Positions 39,546 through 50,717 of a stretch of 64,000 nt of DNA are shown one piece after another (within the stretch, counting starts at the first letter, position 1; each line of letters opens with the position of its first letter). The DNA is taken from NCBI GenBank assembly GCA_049509635.1, contig JBEKZS010000011.1, forward strand, positions 1 to 64,000, in the 5' to 3' direction. This stretch comes from Roseiarcus sp049509635. Its GTDB lineage: Bacteria; Pseudomonadota; Alphaproteobacteria; Rhizobiales; Beijerinckiaceae. The translations under genes and the position numbers were made by a program. Under the pieces are notes generated by a model that saw only the letters and a program-made list of their open reading frames with translations, did not search any database and was not told the DNA's origin.

Positions 39546-40034
39546 ATGAAGGCGCAGTTCGAACCGATCGGCGATCCGGCTTCCGCCGCCGGCGCGCGCG
39601 CCCCCCGGTCCGAGCCGCTCGCCCCGTTGCTGGCGGGCGCGCGCGCCCGCGGCATGGCCGACGCCTTCGAAATGCTCGGCGTCGCCGCCGCTTTCCTCGA
39701 CGAGGGCGGTTTGGCTCTGCACATCAACGATCGCGCCCGCCGCCTGCTGGGCCCGCAATTGTGGGTCGACGACGGGCGGCTTCGGGCGGCCGACGCCGAT
39801 CTCGACGAGGCGCTCGCCGCGGCGATCGAATCGGCGCTGAACGCGGGCCGGCGCGGCGAAGCGGCGACGAGCTTCTCGTTCGCTTCGGAGTCCCGGGGGC
39901 CCCTGGGGCTGAAGGTGCTGCCGGTGGTCGCGGAGGCGCATGACCCGTTTCAGCTCCTGCGCGTCGTCGTCGTGCTCGAACGCCAGCAGGCGGCCAAGGC
40001 CGCCAATGCGGCGCGCCGCGACGGCCTGAACTGA
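39546..40034 (+). CDS. PAS-like sensory-module protein without an output domain
   Basis: This 162-residue protein resembles the N-terminal sensory half of some LuxR-type regulators: GMADAFEMLGVAAAFLDEGGLALHINDRARRLLG followed by VDDGRLRAADADLDEALAAAI and a terminal strand with PFQLLRVVVVLE. No helix-turn-helix, kinase or GGDEF domain follows; the frame ends at 40034 and the next gene is rpsL. The ATG at 39546 follows GGGGA. It lies after the rpoC terminator and before the rpsL promoter, so it may be its own transcription unit. It may be a remnant or a stand-alone regulator. Confidence 0.65.
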   Translation: MKAQFEPIGDPASAAGARAPRSEPLAPLLAGARARGMADAFEMLGVAAAFLDEGGLALHINDRARRLLGPQLWVDDGRLRAADADLDEALAAAIESALNAGRRGEAATSFSFASESRGPLGLKVLPVVAEAHDPFQLLRVVVVLERQQAAKAANAARRDGLN

Positions 40035-40106
40035 CCGACGCAGAAACGCCGCCGGCGCCCGCGCGAATTTTCGCCGCGTCGTCGCGATTTTGTGGTCGCG
40101 GAGGGG

Positions 40107-40135
40107 TTGACGCGTTTGGGCGCCGCGAATATGGT
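40107..40135 (+). promoter_or_regulatory. rpsL: sigma70-type promoter of the str operon
   Basis: TTGACG at 40107-40112 and TATGGT at 40130-40135 are separated by exactly 17 bases, a good match to the housekeeping consensus TTGACA/TATAAT. Initiation near 40142 would give a leader of about 300 bases containing the stem-loop at 40158-40203 before rpsL. Confidence 0.65.
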
Positions 40136-40157
40136 CCGCGCACTTTCGACAGGCAGT

Positions 40158-40203
40158 AGAGACTTCATTGTTTTGGGCGACGCGTCCAAAACCCACAGTC
40201 TCT
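40158..40203 (+). ncRNA. two-tier stem-loop at the start of the str operon leader
   Basis: An outer 7-bp stem (AGAGACT at 40158-40164 with AGTCTCT at 40197-40203) encloses an inner 7-bp stem (GTTTTGG at 40170-40176 with CCAAAAC at 40186-40192). Both stems are perfect. It begins about 16 bases after the predicted transcription start, so it would be at the 5' end of the mRNA. Function unknown: a regulatory leader, RNA stabiliser or protein-binding site are all possible. Confidence 0.55.
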
Positions 40204-40440
40204 AAACGCTGGCGACATCATCGACGAGAAGGACATACCGATCGGGCGCGAGCCGGATTGGGTTTGGGGGCAAGATCGACGCTTTTGCGCCGATCCTCTG
40301 CGATGGTCGCGCCTTAAGCCTACCGGCTTAGCGGCGCGGTTTGTTTTGCGCGTAGCTTTGCGGCGCGGCGCGAGTCAATTCGATATTTTGTGACGGCGAC
40401 GCCGCGAGGCGGAGCGTCGATATGCGACGAAGGGCGAGAG

Positions 40441-40812
40441 ATGCCGACGATCAGCCAGTTGATCCGCAAACCGCGGCAACCCAAGACCTACCGTGAGAAG
40501 GCGCGCCATCTCGAGGCGAGCCCGCAGAAGCGCGGCGTCTGCACCCGCGTCTACACGACGACCCCGAAGAAGCCGAACTCGGCCCTGCGCAAGGTCGCCA
40601 AGGTTCGCCTCACCAACGGTTTCGAGGTCATCGGCTATATCCCGGGCGAGGGGCACAATCTTCAGGAGCATTCCGTGGTGATGATCCGCGGCGGGCGGGT
40701 GAAGGACCTGCCCGGCGTGCGTTATCACATCTTGCGCGGGGTGCTCGACACCCAGGGCGTCAAGGATCGCAAGCAACGCCGCTCGAAATACGGCGCCAAG
40801 CGACCGAAATAG
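40441..40812 (+). CDS. rpsL: 30S ribosomal protein S12
   Basis: This 123-residue S12 is standard length and nearly identical to other bacterial S12 proteins. The decoding-centre loops TTTPKKPNSALRKV (K43, K44) and GGRVKDLPGVRYH (K88) have the residues associated with streptomycin sensitivity. Upstream in-frame codons before the ATG at 40441 were rejected because S12 begins MPTISQLIRK. It opens the str operon and is followed by rpsG after 27 bases. Confidence 0.98.
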   Translation: MPTISQLIRKPRQPKTYREKARHLEASPQKRGVCTRVYTTTPKKPNSALRKVAKVRLTNGFEVIGYIPGEGHNLQEHSVVMIRGGRVKDLPGVRYHILRGVLDTQGVKDRKQRRSKYGAKRPK

Positions 40813-40839
40813 GCGCGTCGAAAGCAGCAGGAGCAGGCC

Positions 40840-41310
40840 ATGTCGCGCCGTCACAGCGCCGAAAAACGCGAGATCATCCCCGACGCCAAATACGGGGACC
40901 TCGTCGTCGCGAAGTTCATGAACACGATCATGTACGAAGGCAAGAAGTCGGTCGCCGAGGCGATCGTCTACGGCGCGTTCGAGGGCATCGAGGGCAAGGT
41001 GCGCACCGATCCGCTGACGATCTTCCGGCAGGCGCTCGAGAATGTCGCGCCGGCGGTCGAGGTTCGCTCGCGCCGGGTCGGCGGCGCGACCTATCAGGTT
41101 CCGGTCGAGGTTCGCACCGACCGGCGCCAGGCGCTCGCGATCCGCTGGATCATTTCGGCCGCGCGCGACCGCAACGACAAGACGATGGTCGACCGGCTTT
41201 CCGCCGAATTGCTCGACGCGTCCAACAATCGCGGCGCCGCCGTCAAGAAGCGCGAAGACACCCACCGGATGGCTGAGGCCAACCGCGCCTTCGCCCATTA
41301 CCGCTGGTGA
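40840..41310 (+). CDS. rpsG: 30S ribosomal protein S7
   Basis: This 156-residue protein has the S7 landmarks AEKREIIPDAKYGDLVVAKF, LENVAPAVEVRSRRVGGATYQVPVEV and the terminal MAEANRAFAHYRW. S7 nucleates assembly of the 30S head by binding 16S rRNA and, in E. coli, represses translation of its own operon. The ATG follows GCAGGAGCAGG. The 27-base rpsL-rpsG gap is much shorter than in E. coli and leaves no room for the E. coli-type S7 binding site. Confidence 0.98.
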   Translation: MSRRHSAEKREIIPDAKYGDLVVAKFMNTIMYEGKKSVAEAIVYGAFEGIEGKVRTDPLTIFRQALENVAPAVEVRSRRVGGATYQVPVEVRTDRRQALAIRWIISAARDRNDKTMVDRLSAELLDASNNRGAAVKKREDTHRMAEANRAFAHYRW

Positions 41311-41343
41311 GCGGTCCGTCGAGCAGGTTTTAAGGATATCATT

Positions 41344-43419
<2,076 letters not shown>

Positions 43420-43479
43420 GGCGCGTTGCGCCGCATGATCGAACCACAGTCAATCAGGTAGCCAAGAAGGAGTCCGGCC

Positions 43480-44670
<1,191 letters not shown>

Positions 44671-44688
44671 GGAAGCGGCGGTAAGGGA

Positions 44689-44710
44689 CGGACGGGGCTT
44701 TCCCCGTCCG
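44689..44710 (+). terminator. hairpin between tuf and rpsJ
   Basis: Arms 44689-44697 (CGGACGGGG) and 44702-44710 (CCCCGTCCG) form a perfect 9-bp stem with a CTTT loop. No T-tract follows, and the rpsJ ribosome binding site (GAGGGA) starts 8 bases later. It may be a partial terminator, an mRNA processing site or an S10 operon leader element. Confidence 0.5.
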
Positions 44711-44730
44711 CTCCGGTGAGGGATTTCAAG

Positions 44731-45039
<309 letters not shown>

Positions 45040-45096
45040 GGGAACTCATCGGGCGCCTCTTCGCATTCGCGGATGCGCCCCGAAGGAATATGCGCC

Positions 45097-45819
45097 ATGC
45101 GCTCAGGCATCATTGCACAGAAGCTGGGAATGACCCGCATCTTCACCGATGCGGGCGACCACGTGCCGGTCACCGTCCTCAAGGTCGAGGGCTGCCAGGT
45201 CGTCGCCCATCGCACCCAGGACAAGAACGGCTATACCGCGCTGCAGCTCGGCATCGGCCGCGCCAAGGTCAAGAACGTGCCGAAGGCCGAACGGGCGCGC
45301 TTCGCGCTCGCCAATGTCGAGCCGAAGCTGAAGCTCGCCGAGTTCCGGGTCAGCGAGGACCGGTTGATCCCGGTCGGCGCCGAGATCACCGCCGATCACT
45401 TTCTGGTCGGCCAGTTCGTCGACGTGACCGGCGTGACGCTCGGCAAGGGCTTCGCCGGCCCGATGAAGCGGTGGAACTTCGGCGGCCTGCGCGCGACCCA
45501 TGGCGTGTCGGTCTCGCATCGCTCGCACGGCTCGACCGGCGGCCGCCAGGATCCCGGCAAGACCTGGAAGAACAAGAAAATGGCCGGCCACATGGGCGCC
45601 GACCAGGTCACCACCCAGAACCTGCGCGTCGTCCAGACCGATGTCGAGCGCGGCCTCATCCTCGTCGAGGGGGCGGTGCCCGGTCACGCCGGCGGATGGA
45701 TCGCGGTGCGCGACGCCGTCAAGAAGCCGCTGCCCAAGGAGGCGCCGCTGCCCGGCAAATTCCGCGTTCACGCCGCGCCGAGCGCCGAAAGCGCCCCGGC
45801 CGAGCCGAAGGGAGCCTGA
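45097..45819 (+). CDS. rplC: 50S ribosomal protein L3
   Basis: This 240-residue L3 contains RSGIIAQKLGMTRIFTDAGD at the N-terminus and the peptidyl-transferase loop GVSVSHRSHGSTGGRQDPGK with WKNKKMAGHMGADQVTTQN. The Ala/Glu/Pro-rich C-terminal tail (about residues 222-240) is longer than in E. coli L3, as in other alphaproteobacteria. The ATG at 45097 follows AAGGA by nine bases. Confidence 0.97.
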   Translation: MRSGIIAQKLGMTRIFTDAGDHVPVTVLKVEGCQVVAHRTQDKNGYTALQLGIGRAKVKNVPKAERARFALANVEPKLKLAEFRVSEDRLIPVGAEITADHFLVGQFVDVTGVTLGKGFAGPMKRWNFGGLRATHGVSVSHRSHGSTGGRQDPGKTWKNKKMAGHMGADQVTTQNLRVVQTDVERGLILVEGAVPGHAGGWIAVRDAVKKPLPKEAPLPGKFRVHAAPSAESAPAEPKGA

Positions 45820-45823
45820 CATC

Positions 45824-46444
45824 ATGAAGATCGACGTGACGTCGATCAGCGGCGATCCCGCTGGCTCGCTCGAACTCGACGATGCGATTTTCGGCCTCGA
45901 TCCGCGCGAGGATCTGATCGCCCGCATGCTGCGCTGGCAGCTCGCCAAGCGCCAGGCCGGCACGCACAAGACGCTCGGCCGCGCCGAGATTCACCGCACC
46001 GGCAAGAAAATGTACAAGCAGAAGGGCACCGGCGGCGCGCGGCACGGCTCGGCGCGCGTCCCGCAATTCCGCGGCGGCGGCCGCGCGATGGGCCCGGTGC
46101 TGCGCTCGCACGCCCACGACCTGCCCAAGAAGGTGCGCGCGCTCGCGCTCAAGCACGCCCTGTCGGCCAAGGCGCGCGACGGCGGAATCATCGTCTGGGA
46201 CAAGGCCGATCTCGCCGAGGCCAAGACCGCCAAGCTGCGGGCCGAGTTCGACCGGGCTTCGCTGAAGAGCGCGCTGATCATCGACGGGGCGCAGGTCCAG
46301 GCCAATTTCGCCAATGCGGCCCGCAACATTCCGCATGTCGACGTGCTGCCCGTCCAGGGCATAAACGTCTATGACATCATCCGCCGCGAGAAGCTGGTGC
46401 TGACCAGGGCGGCCATCGATGCGCTGGAGGCGCGGTTCAAATGA
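45824..46444 (+). CDS. rplD: 50S ribosomal protein L4
   Basis: This 206-residue L4 has the tunnel-lining extended loop with GRAEIHRTGKKMYKQKGTGGARHG and FRGGGRAMGP, and the C-terminal domain ending VYDIIRREKLVLTRAAIDALE. L4 binds domain I of 23S rRNA and in gammaproteobacteria regulates the S10 operon; no such leader structure is evident here. The ATG at 45824 lies 4 bases after the rplC stop, and its stop overlaps rplW by 4 bases. Confidence 0.97.
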   Translation: MKIDVTSISGDPAGSLELDDAIFGLDPREDLIARMLRWQLAKRQAGTHKTLGRAEIHRTGKKMYKQKGTGGARHGSARVPQFRGGGRAMGPVLRSHAHDLPKKVRALALKHALSAKARDGGIIVWDKADLAEAKTAKLRAEFDRASLKSALIIDGAQVQANFANAARNIPHVDVLPVQGINVYDIIRREKLVLTRAAIDALEARFK

Positions 46445-46737
46445 CCAGGGATCCGCGCCATTATGACGTGATCGTCGCGCCGATCATCACGGAGAAGGCG
46501 ACGATCGCCGCCGAGAACAACCAGGTCGTGTTCAAGGTGCGCCGCAACGCGACCAAGCCGCAGATCAAGGCGGCGGTCGAGAGCCTGTTCGAAGTCAAGG
46601 TGACGGCGGTCAATACGCTGCTGCGCAAGGGCAAGAACAAGGTGTTCCGCGGCGTGCGCGGCGCCCAGCAGGATGTGAAGAAGGCGATCGTGACGCTCGC
46701 CGACGGCGATCGCATCGACGTGACCACCGGCCTCTGA
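46441..46737 (+). CDS. rplW: 50S ribosomal protein L23
   Basis: This 98-residue protein has APIITEKATIAAENNQVVFKV, the conserved IKAAVESLFEVKVTAVNTL and a loop KGKNKVFRGVRGAQQDVKKA. L23 lines the tunnel exit and docks trigger factor and SRP. Its ATG overlaps the rplD stop (ATGA), and rplB follows 11 bases later. Confidence 0.97.
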   Translation: MTRDPRHYDVIVAPIITEKATIAAENNQVVFKVRRNATKPQIKAAVESLFEVKVTAVNTLLRKGKNKVFRGVRGAQQDVKKAIVTLADGDRIDVTTGL

Positions 46738-46748
46738 GGTTCAGGACA

Positions 46749-47591
46749 ATGGCTCTCAAGACATTCAAGCCGACGACGCCGGGCCTTCGCCAATTGGTGA
46801 TCGTCGACCGCAGCGCGCTCTACAAGGGCAAGCCGGTCAAGACGCTCACCGAAGGCAAGTCGGAGAAGGGCGGGCGCAACAACACCGGCCGGATCACCGT
46901 GCGCTTTCGCGGCGGCGGTCACAAGCAGACCTATCGGATCGTCGATTTCAAGCGGCGCAAGCTCGACGCGCCGGCGACGGTCGAGCGGCTGGAATACGAC
47001 CCCAACCGGACGTCCTTCATCGCGCTGATCAAATATGCGGACGGCGAGCAGGCCTATATCATCGCCCCGCAGCGGCTGGCGGTCGGCGATCAGGTCGTAT
47101 CCGGCGTCCAGGTCGACGTGAAGCCGGGCAATGCGATGCCGCTGGCCAACATCCCGGTCGGCACGATCGTCCACAACGTCGAGATGAAGATCGGCAAGGG
47201 CGGGGCGATCGCGCGTTCGGCGGGCGCCTATGTCCAGATCGTCGGCCGTGACCAGGGCTATGTCTCGCTGCGCCTGGGCTCGGGCGAGCAACGGCTCGTG
47301 CACGGCCAGTGTTTCGCCACCGTCGGCGCCGTGTCGAACCCCGACCATATGAATTCCTCGATGGGCAAGGCCGGGCGCAACCGCTGGATGGGCCAGCGCC
47401 CGCACAATCGCGGCGTGACGATGAACCCGGTCGACCATCCCCACGGCGGCGGCGAAGGCCGCACTTCGGGCGGCCGGCATCCGGTCAGCCCCTGGGGCAA
47501 GCCGACCAAGGGCAAGAAGACGCGCAGCAACAAGTCGACCGACAAGTTCATCGTCGCCTCGCGGCATGTCCGCAACAAGAAGAAGGGCTGA
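46749..47591 (+). CDS. rplB: 50S ribosomal protein L2
   Basis: This 280-residue L2 has the expected GRNNTGRITVRFRGGGHKQTYR region, a central KIGKGGAIARSAGAYVQIVG and the peptidyl-transferase-proximal NPVDHPHGGGEGRTSGGRHP with the conserved His. Length is within two or three residues of other alphaproteobacterial L2 proteins. L2 is needed for subunit joining and peptide bond formation. Confidence 0.98.
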   Translation: MALKTFKPTTPGLRQLVIVDRSALYKGKPVKTLTEGKSEKGGRNNTGRITVRFRGGGHKQTYRIVDFKRRKLDAPATVERLEYDPNRTSFIALIKYADGEQAYIIAPQRLAVGDQVVSGVQVDVKPGNAMPLANIPVGTIVHNVEMKIGKGGAIARSAGAYVQIVGRDQGYVSLRLGSGEQRLVHGQCFATVGAVSNPDHMNSSMGKAGRNRWMGQRPHNRGVTMNPVDHPHGGGEGRTSGGRHPVSPWGKPTKGKKTRSNKSTDKFIVASRHVRNKKKG

Positions 47592-47594
47592 GCC

Positions 47595-47873
47595 ATGGCG
47601 CGTTCAATCTGGAAGGGTCCGTTCCTCGACGGCTATCTCCTGAAGAAGGCGGATGTGGCGCGCAGTTCGGGCCGCTCCGACGTCATCAAGATCTGGAGCC
47701 GCCGGTCGACGATCCTGCCGCAGTTCGTCGGCCTGACCTTCGGCGTCCACAACGGCCACAAGCATGTGCCGGTCGCGGTCACCGAGGACATGATCGGCCA
47801 CAAGTTCGGCGAATTCTCGCCGACCCGCACCTTCCACGGTCATACCGCGGACAAGAAGGCGAAGAGGGCCTGA
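47595..47873 (+). CDS. rpsS: 30S ribosomal protein S19
   Basis: This 92-residue protein has ARSIWKGPFLDGYLLKKA, IKIWSRRSTILPQFVGLTF, the VHNGHKHVPVAVTEDMIGHK loop and FSPTRTFHGHTADKKAKR. S19 lies in the 30S head next to S13. It starts 3 bases after the rplB stop and precedes rplV by 5 bases. Confidence 0.98.
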   Translation: MARSIWKGPFLDGYLLKKADVARSSGRSDVIKIWSRRSTILPQFVGLTFGVHNGHKHVPVAVTEDMIGHKFGEFSPTRTFHGHTADKKAKRA

Positions 47874-47878
47874 TCGTC

Positions 47879-48274
47879 ATGTCCAAGCAAGCCATCCCCC
47901 GCGCGCTGAGCGACACCGAGGCCAAGGCGGTCGTGCGCATGCTGCGCGTGAGCCCGCAGAAGCTGAACCTGCTCGCCCAGCTGATCCGCGGCAAGAAGGT
48001 CGCGACCGCGCTCGCCGATCTCGAATTCTCGCGCAAGCGCATCTCGACCGAAGTGCGCAAGGCGCTGGAGTCGGCGATCGCCAACGCCGAAAACAATCAT
48101 GACCTCGACGTCGACGATCTCGTCGTCGGCGAGGCTTTCGTCGGCAAGGCGATGGTCATGAAGCGCTTCAGCCCCCGCGCGCGCGGCCGGGCGGGCCGCA
48201 TCGAGAAGCCGTTTTCGAACCTGACGATCATCGTGCGCGAAGTCGCGGCCAAGCCCGCCGGCGCAGCGGCCTGA
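47879..48274 (+). CDS. rplV: 50S ribosomal protein L22
   Basis: This 131-residue L22 includes KAVVRMLRVSPQKLNLLAQLIRGK, EVRKALESAIANAENNHDLD and the tunnel hairpin MKRFSPRARGRAGRIEKPFSN. L22 spans the exit tunnel; changes in this hairpin can affect macrolide sensitivity, and the hairpin is intact here. The ATG at 47879 lies just after the rpsS stop. Confidence 0.97.
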   Translation: MSKQAIPRALSDTEAKAVVRMLRVSPQKLNLLAQLIRGKKVATALADLEFSRKRISTEVRKALESAIANAENNHDLDVDDLVVGEAFVGKAMVMKRFSPRARGRAGRIEKPFSNLTIIVREVAAKPAGAAA

Positions 48275-48284
48275 GGAGACGACC

Positions 48285-49013
48285 ATGGGTCAGAAGATCA
48301 ATCCGATCGGCCTGCGCCTGGGCATCAACCGGACCTGGGATTCCCGCTGGTTCTCGGGCAAGAACGAATATGGCAAGCTGCTGCACGAGGACATGAAGAT
48401 CCGCGACGTGCTGATGAAGAACCTCAAGCAGGCCGCGATCTCGAAAATCATCATCGAGCGCCCGCACAAGAAGTGCCGCGTCAACATCCATTCGGCGCGC
48501 CCGGGCGTCGTGATCGGCAAGAAGGGCGCCGACATCGACAAGCTGCGCAAGCTCGTCGCCAAGCTCACCACTTCCGAGGTCGCGATCAACATCGTCGAGG
48601 TGCGCAAGCCCGAGGTCGACGCGACCCTGGTCGCCGACTCGATCGCCCAGCAGCTCGAACGCCGCGTGGCGTTCCGGCGCGCGATGAAGCGGGCCGTCCA
48701 GTCGGCGATGCGGCTCGGCGCCGAGGGCATCCGCATCAACTGCTCCGGCCGCCTCGGCGGCGCCGAGATCGCGCGGCTCGAATGGTACCGCGAGGGGCGG
48801 GTTCCGCTGCACACCTTGCGCGCCGACGTCGACTATGGCGTGGCGACCGCGCATACCGCCTATGGCACCTGCGGAATCAAGGTCTGGATCTTCAAGGGCG
48901 AAATCCTCGAGCACGATCCGATGGCCCAGGACAAGAAGCTCGCCGAAGCCGATCATTCGGGCGGCGGCCGGCCGCGGCGCGAGCGCGAGTCGCGCGATCG
49001 CGACGCCGCCTGA
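48285..49013 (+). CDS. rpsC: 30S ribosomal protein S3
   Basis: This 242-residue S3 has GQKINPIGLRLGINRTWDSRW, the KH-domain motif GVVIGKKGADIDKLRK and GIRINCSGRLGGAEIARLEWYREG. It helps form the mRNA entry site and its helicase activity. The C-terminus is basic and Arg-rich (about residues 222-242). The ATG follows GAGGAGACG. Confidence 0.97.
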   Translation: MGQKINPIGLRLGINRTWDSRWFSGKNEYGKLLHEDMKIRDVLMKNLKQAAISKIIIERPHKKCRVNIHSARPGVVIGKKGADIDKLRKLVAKLTTSEVAINIVEVRKPEVDATLVADSIAQQLERRVAFRRAMKRAVQSAMRLGAEGIRINCSGRLGGAEIARLEWYREGRVPLHTLRADVDYGVATAHTAYGTCGIKVWIFKGEILEHDPMAQDKKLAEADHSGGGRPRRERESRDRDAA

Positions 49014-49032
49014 CATTTGAGAGTTTGCGATC

Positions 49033-49446
49033 ATGCTGCAGCCCAAGAAAACCAAGTTCCGCAAAGCCTTCAAGGGCCGCATCCGCGGCGTCGCCAAGGG
49101 CGGGTTCGAACTGAATTTCGGCCAGTTCGGCCTGAAGGCGATGGAGCCGGAGCGGGTCACCGCCCGCCAGATCGAGGCGGCGCGCCGCGCGCTGACGCGC
49201 CACATGAAGCGCGCCGGTCGCGTCTGGATCCGGGTGTTTCCCGACGTGCCGGTCTCGAAAAAGCCGGTGGAAGTGCGCATGGGCAAGGGCAAGGGCGCGC
49301 CCGAACTGTGGGTGGTGCGCGTGGCGCCGGGCCGCATCATGTTCGAGATCGACGGCGTGCCCGTCGACATCGCGCGCCAGGCGTTCACGCTGGCGGCCGC
49401 CAAATTGCCGATCAAGACCCGTTTCGTCCAGCGCATCGCAGAATAG
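49033..49446 (+). CDS. rplP: 50S ribosomal protein L16
   Basis: This 137-residue L16 contains QPKKTKFRKAFKGRIRGVAKGG, the conserved GLKAMEPERVTARQIEAARRA, RVWIRVFPDVPVSKKPVEVRMGKGKGAP and a C-terminal LPIKTRFVQR. It sits close to the A-site tRNA elbow. Length and motifs are normal. Confidence 0.97.
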   Translation: MLQPKKTKFRKAFKGRIRGVAKGGFELNFGQFGLKAMEPERVTARQIEAARRALTRHMKRAGRVWIRVFPDVPVSKKPVEVRMGKGKGAPELWVVRVAPGRIMFEIDGVPVDIARQAFTLAAAKLPIKTRFVQRIAE

Positions 49447-49457
49447 GGGCCGCACGC

Positions 49458-49673
49458 ATGAAATCGAGGAGCCGCCTGTCGGACCTGCGCGTCATGACCG
49501 AGGATCAATTGACCGACGAACTGCTCGCGCTGAAGAAGGAGCAGTTCAACCTGCGCTTCCAGCGGGCCAGCGGACAGTTGCAGAATACGGCGCGCGTGCG
49601 CGTCGTCCGGCGCGACATCGCGCGAACCAAAACCCTCGCCGCCCAGAAGCGCGCGACCAAGAACGAGAGCTGA
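49458..49673 (+). CDS. rpmC: 50S ribosomal protein L29
   Basis: This 71-residue protein is a two-helix L29 with LSDLRVMTEDQLTDELLALKKE, the conserved FNLRFQRASGQLQNTARVR and a short basic C-terminus. It lies next to L23 at the tunnel exit. The ATG at 49458 is 11 bases after the rplP stop; longer upstream frame lies within rplP and was rejected. Confidence 0.96.
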   Translation: MKSRSRLSDLRVMTEDQLTDELLALKKEQFNLRFQRASGQLQNTARVRVVRRDIARTKTLAAQKRATKNES

Positions 49674-49684
49674 GGACGAGAGCC

Positions 49685-49927
49685 ATGCCGAAGCGAATTC
49701 TCCAGGGCGTCGTGGTCAGCGACAAGCAGGACAAGACCCTGGTCGTCAAGGTGGAGCGGCGGTTCACCCATCCGCTGCTGAAAAAGACGGTGCGACGCTC
49801 GAAAAACTATCACGCCCATGCCGAGACCAAGACGCACAAGGTCGGCGACACCGTCTCCATCGAGGAGACCAAGCCGATTTCGAAGCTCAAGCGATGGATC
49901 GTCGTCGACGGCGCGCTGAAGGCCTGA
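49685..49927 (+). CDS. rpsQ: 30S ribosomal protein S17
   Basis: This 80-residue S17 has RILQGVVVSDKQDKTLVVKVERRF, the conserved HPLLKKTVRRSKNYHAHAE and GDTVSIEETKPISKLKRW. It binds 16S rRNA early in assembly. It is the last gene of the S10 operon; two hairpins follow before rplN. Confidence 0.97.
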   Translation: MPKRILQGVVVSDKQDKTLVVKVERRFTHPLLKKTVRRSKNYHAHAETKTHKVGDTVSIEETKPISKLKRWIVVDGALKA

Positions 49928-49953
49928 GGTTTCGACGCGATTGACATCCAACC

Positions 49954-50001
49954 GGGAGGCGAAGGCCTCCCTCAGACGAAGTCCGGCGCCGAGGCGCCGG
50001 A
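49954..50001 (+). promoter_or_regulatory. double hairpin between rpsQ and rplN
   Basis: The first hairpin pairs GGGAGGC (49954-49960) with GCCTCCC (49965-49971) around a GAAG loop. The second pairs TCCGGCGCC (49982-49990) with GGCGCCGGA (49993-50001) around a GA dinucleotide. Both are perfect, and no T-tract follows. They lie in the 104-base gap that marks the boundary between the S10 and spc operons, so they may be partial terminators or processing sites. Confidence 0.5.
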
Positions 50002-50031
50002 AACCGCTCTGGCAAGAAAGGCGAACAGGCC

Positions 50032-50400
50032 ATGATACAGATGCAAACCAATCTCGACGTCGCCGACAATTCCGGCGCGCGCCGCGTGATGTGCATCAAG
50101 GTGCTCGGCGGCTCCAAGCGGCGCTACGCCTCGGTCGGCGACATCATCGTCGTCTCGATCAAGGAGGCGATTCCGCGCGGGCGGGTGAAGAAGGGCGACG
50201 TCATGAAGGCGGTCGTCGTGCGCACCGCCAAGGACATAAGGCGTTCCGACGGGTCGGTGATCCGGTTCGACTCGAACGCGGCGGTGCTGATCAACGCCCA
50301 GTCGGAGCCGGTCGGCACGCGCATTTTCGGGCCGGTGCCGCGCGAACTGCGCGCCAAGAACCACGTCAAGATCATTTCGCTCGCGCCGGAGGTGCTGTGA
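50032..50400 (+). CDS. rplN: 50S ribosomal protein L14
   Basis: This 122-residue L14 has MIQMQTNLDVADNSGARRVMCIKVLGG, the RGRVKKGDVMKAVVVRTAK segment and GTRIFGPVPRELR. L14 contacts L19 and 16S rRNA at the subunit interface. First gene of the spc operon; its stop overlaps the rplX start. Confidence 0.98.
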   Translation: MIQMQTNLDVADNSGARRVMCIKVLGGSKRRYASVGDIIVVSIKEAIPRGRVKKGDVMKAVVVRTAKDIRRSDGSVIRFDSNAAVLINAQSEPVGTRIFGPVPRELRAKNHVKIISLAPEVL

Positions 50401-50717
50401 TGGCCGCCAAGATCAGGAAGGGCGACCGGGTCGTCGTCCTGGCCGGACGGGACAAGGGAAGGTCGGGCGAGGTCGCGTCGGTCAATCCGCGCGCCGCGCG
50501 GGCGATCGTCCAGGGCGTCAACCTCGTCAAGCGTCACACCCGCCAGACCGCCCAGACCGAAGGCGGCATCATCTCCAAGGAAGCCCCGATCGACCTGTCG
50601 AATCTGGCGATCGCCGACCCGAAGAGCGGCAAGCCGACCCGGGTCGGGTTCAAGTTTCTCGACGATGGCCGCAAGGTCCGCTTCGCCAAGCTTTCCGGAG
50701 ATCTGATCGATGGCTGA
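50400..50717 (+). CDS. rplX: 50S ribosomal protein L24
   Basis: This 105-residue L24 has the KOW motif IRKGDRVVVLAGRDKGRSGEV and the conserved GVNLVKRHTRQTAQTEGGIISKEAPIDLSNLAI. L24 starts 50S assembly. The ATG at 50400 shares its A with the rplN stop (TGATG), and its 3' end overlaps rplE by 8 bases. Confidence 0.97.
   Translation: MAAKIRKGDRVVVLAGRDKGRSGEVASVNPRAARAIVQGVNLVKRHTRQTAQTEGGIISKEAPIDLSNLAIADPKSGKPTRVGFKFLDDGRKVRFAKLSGDLIDG

Larger units (their letters stand above)
40035..40440 (+). promoter_or_regulatory. rpsL upstream region
   Basis: This 406-base gap contains a promoter at 40107-40135 and a stem-loop at 40158-40203, described separately. The remainder up to rpsL is about 240 bases of leader with lower GC around 40320-40395 (TTTGTTTTGCG and CGATATTTTGTGAC). 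The rpsL ribosome binding site is GAAGGGCGAGAG directly before the ATG. No gene is visible. Confidence 0.6.

Noticed and set aside
49941..49946. TTGACA after rpsQ as a promoter for the spc operon
   Set aside because: The sequence at the expected -10 is GGCCTC, and the spacing region forms a hairpin; no promoter is supported.
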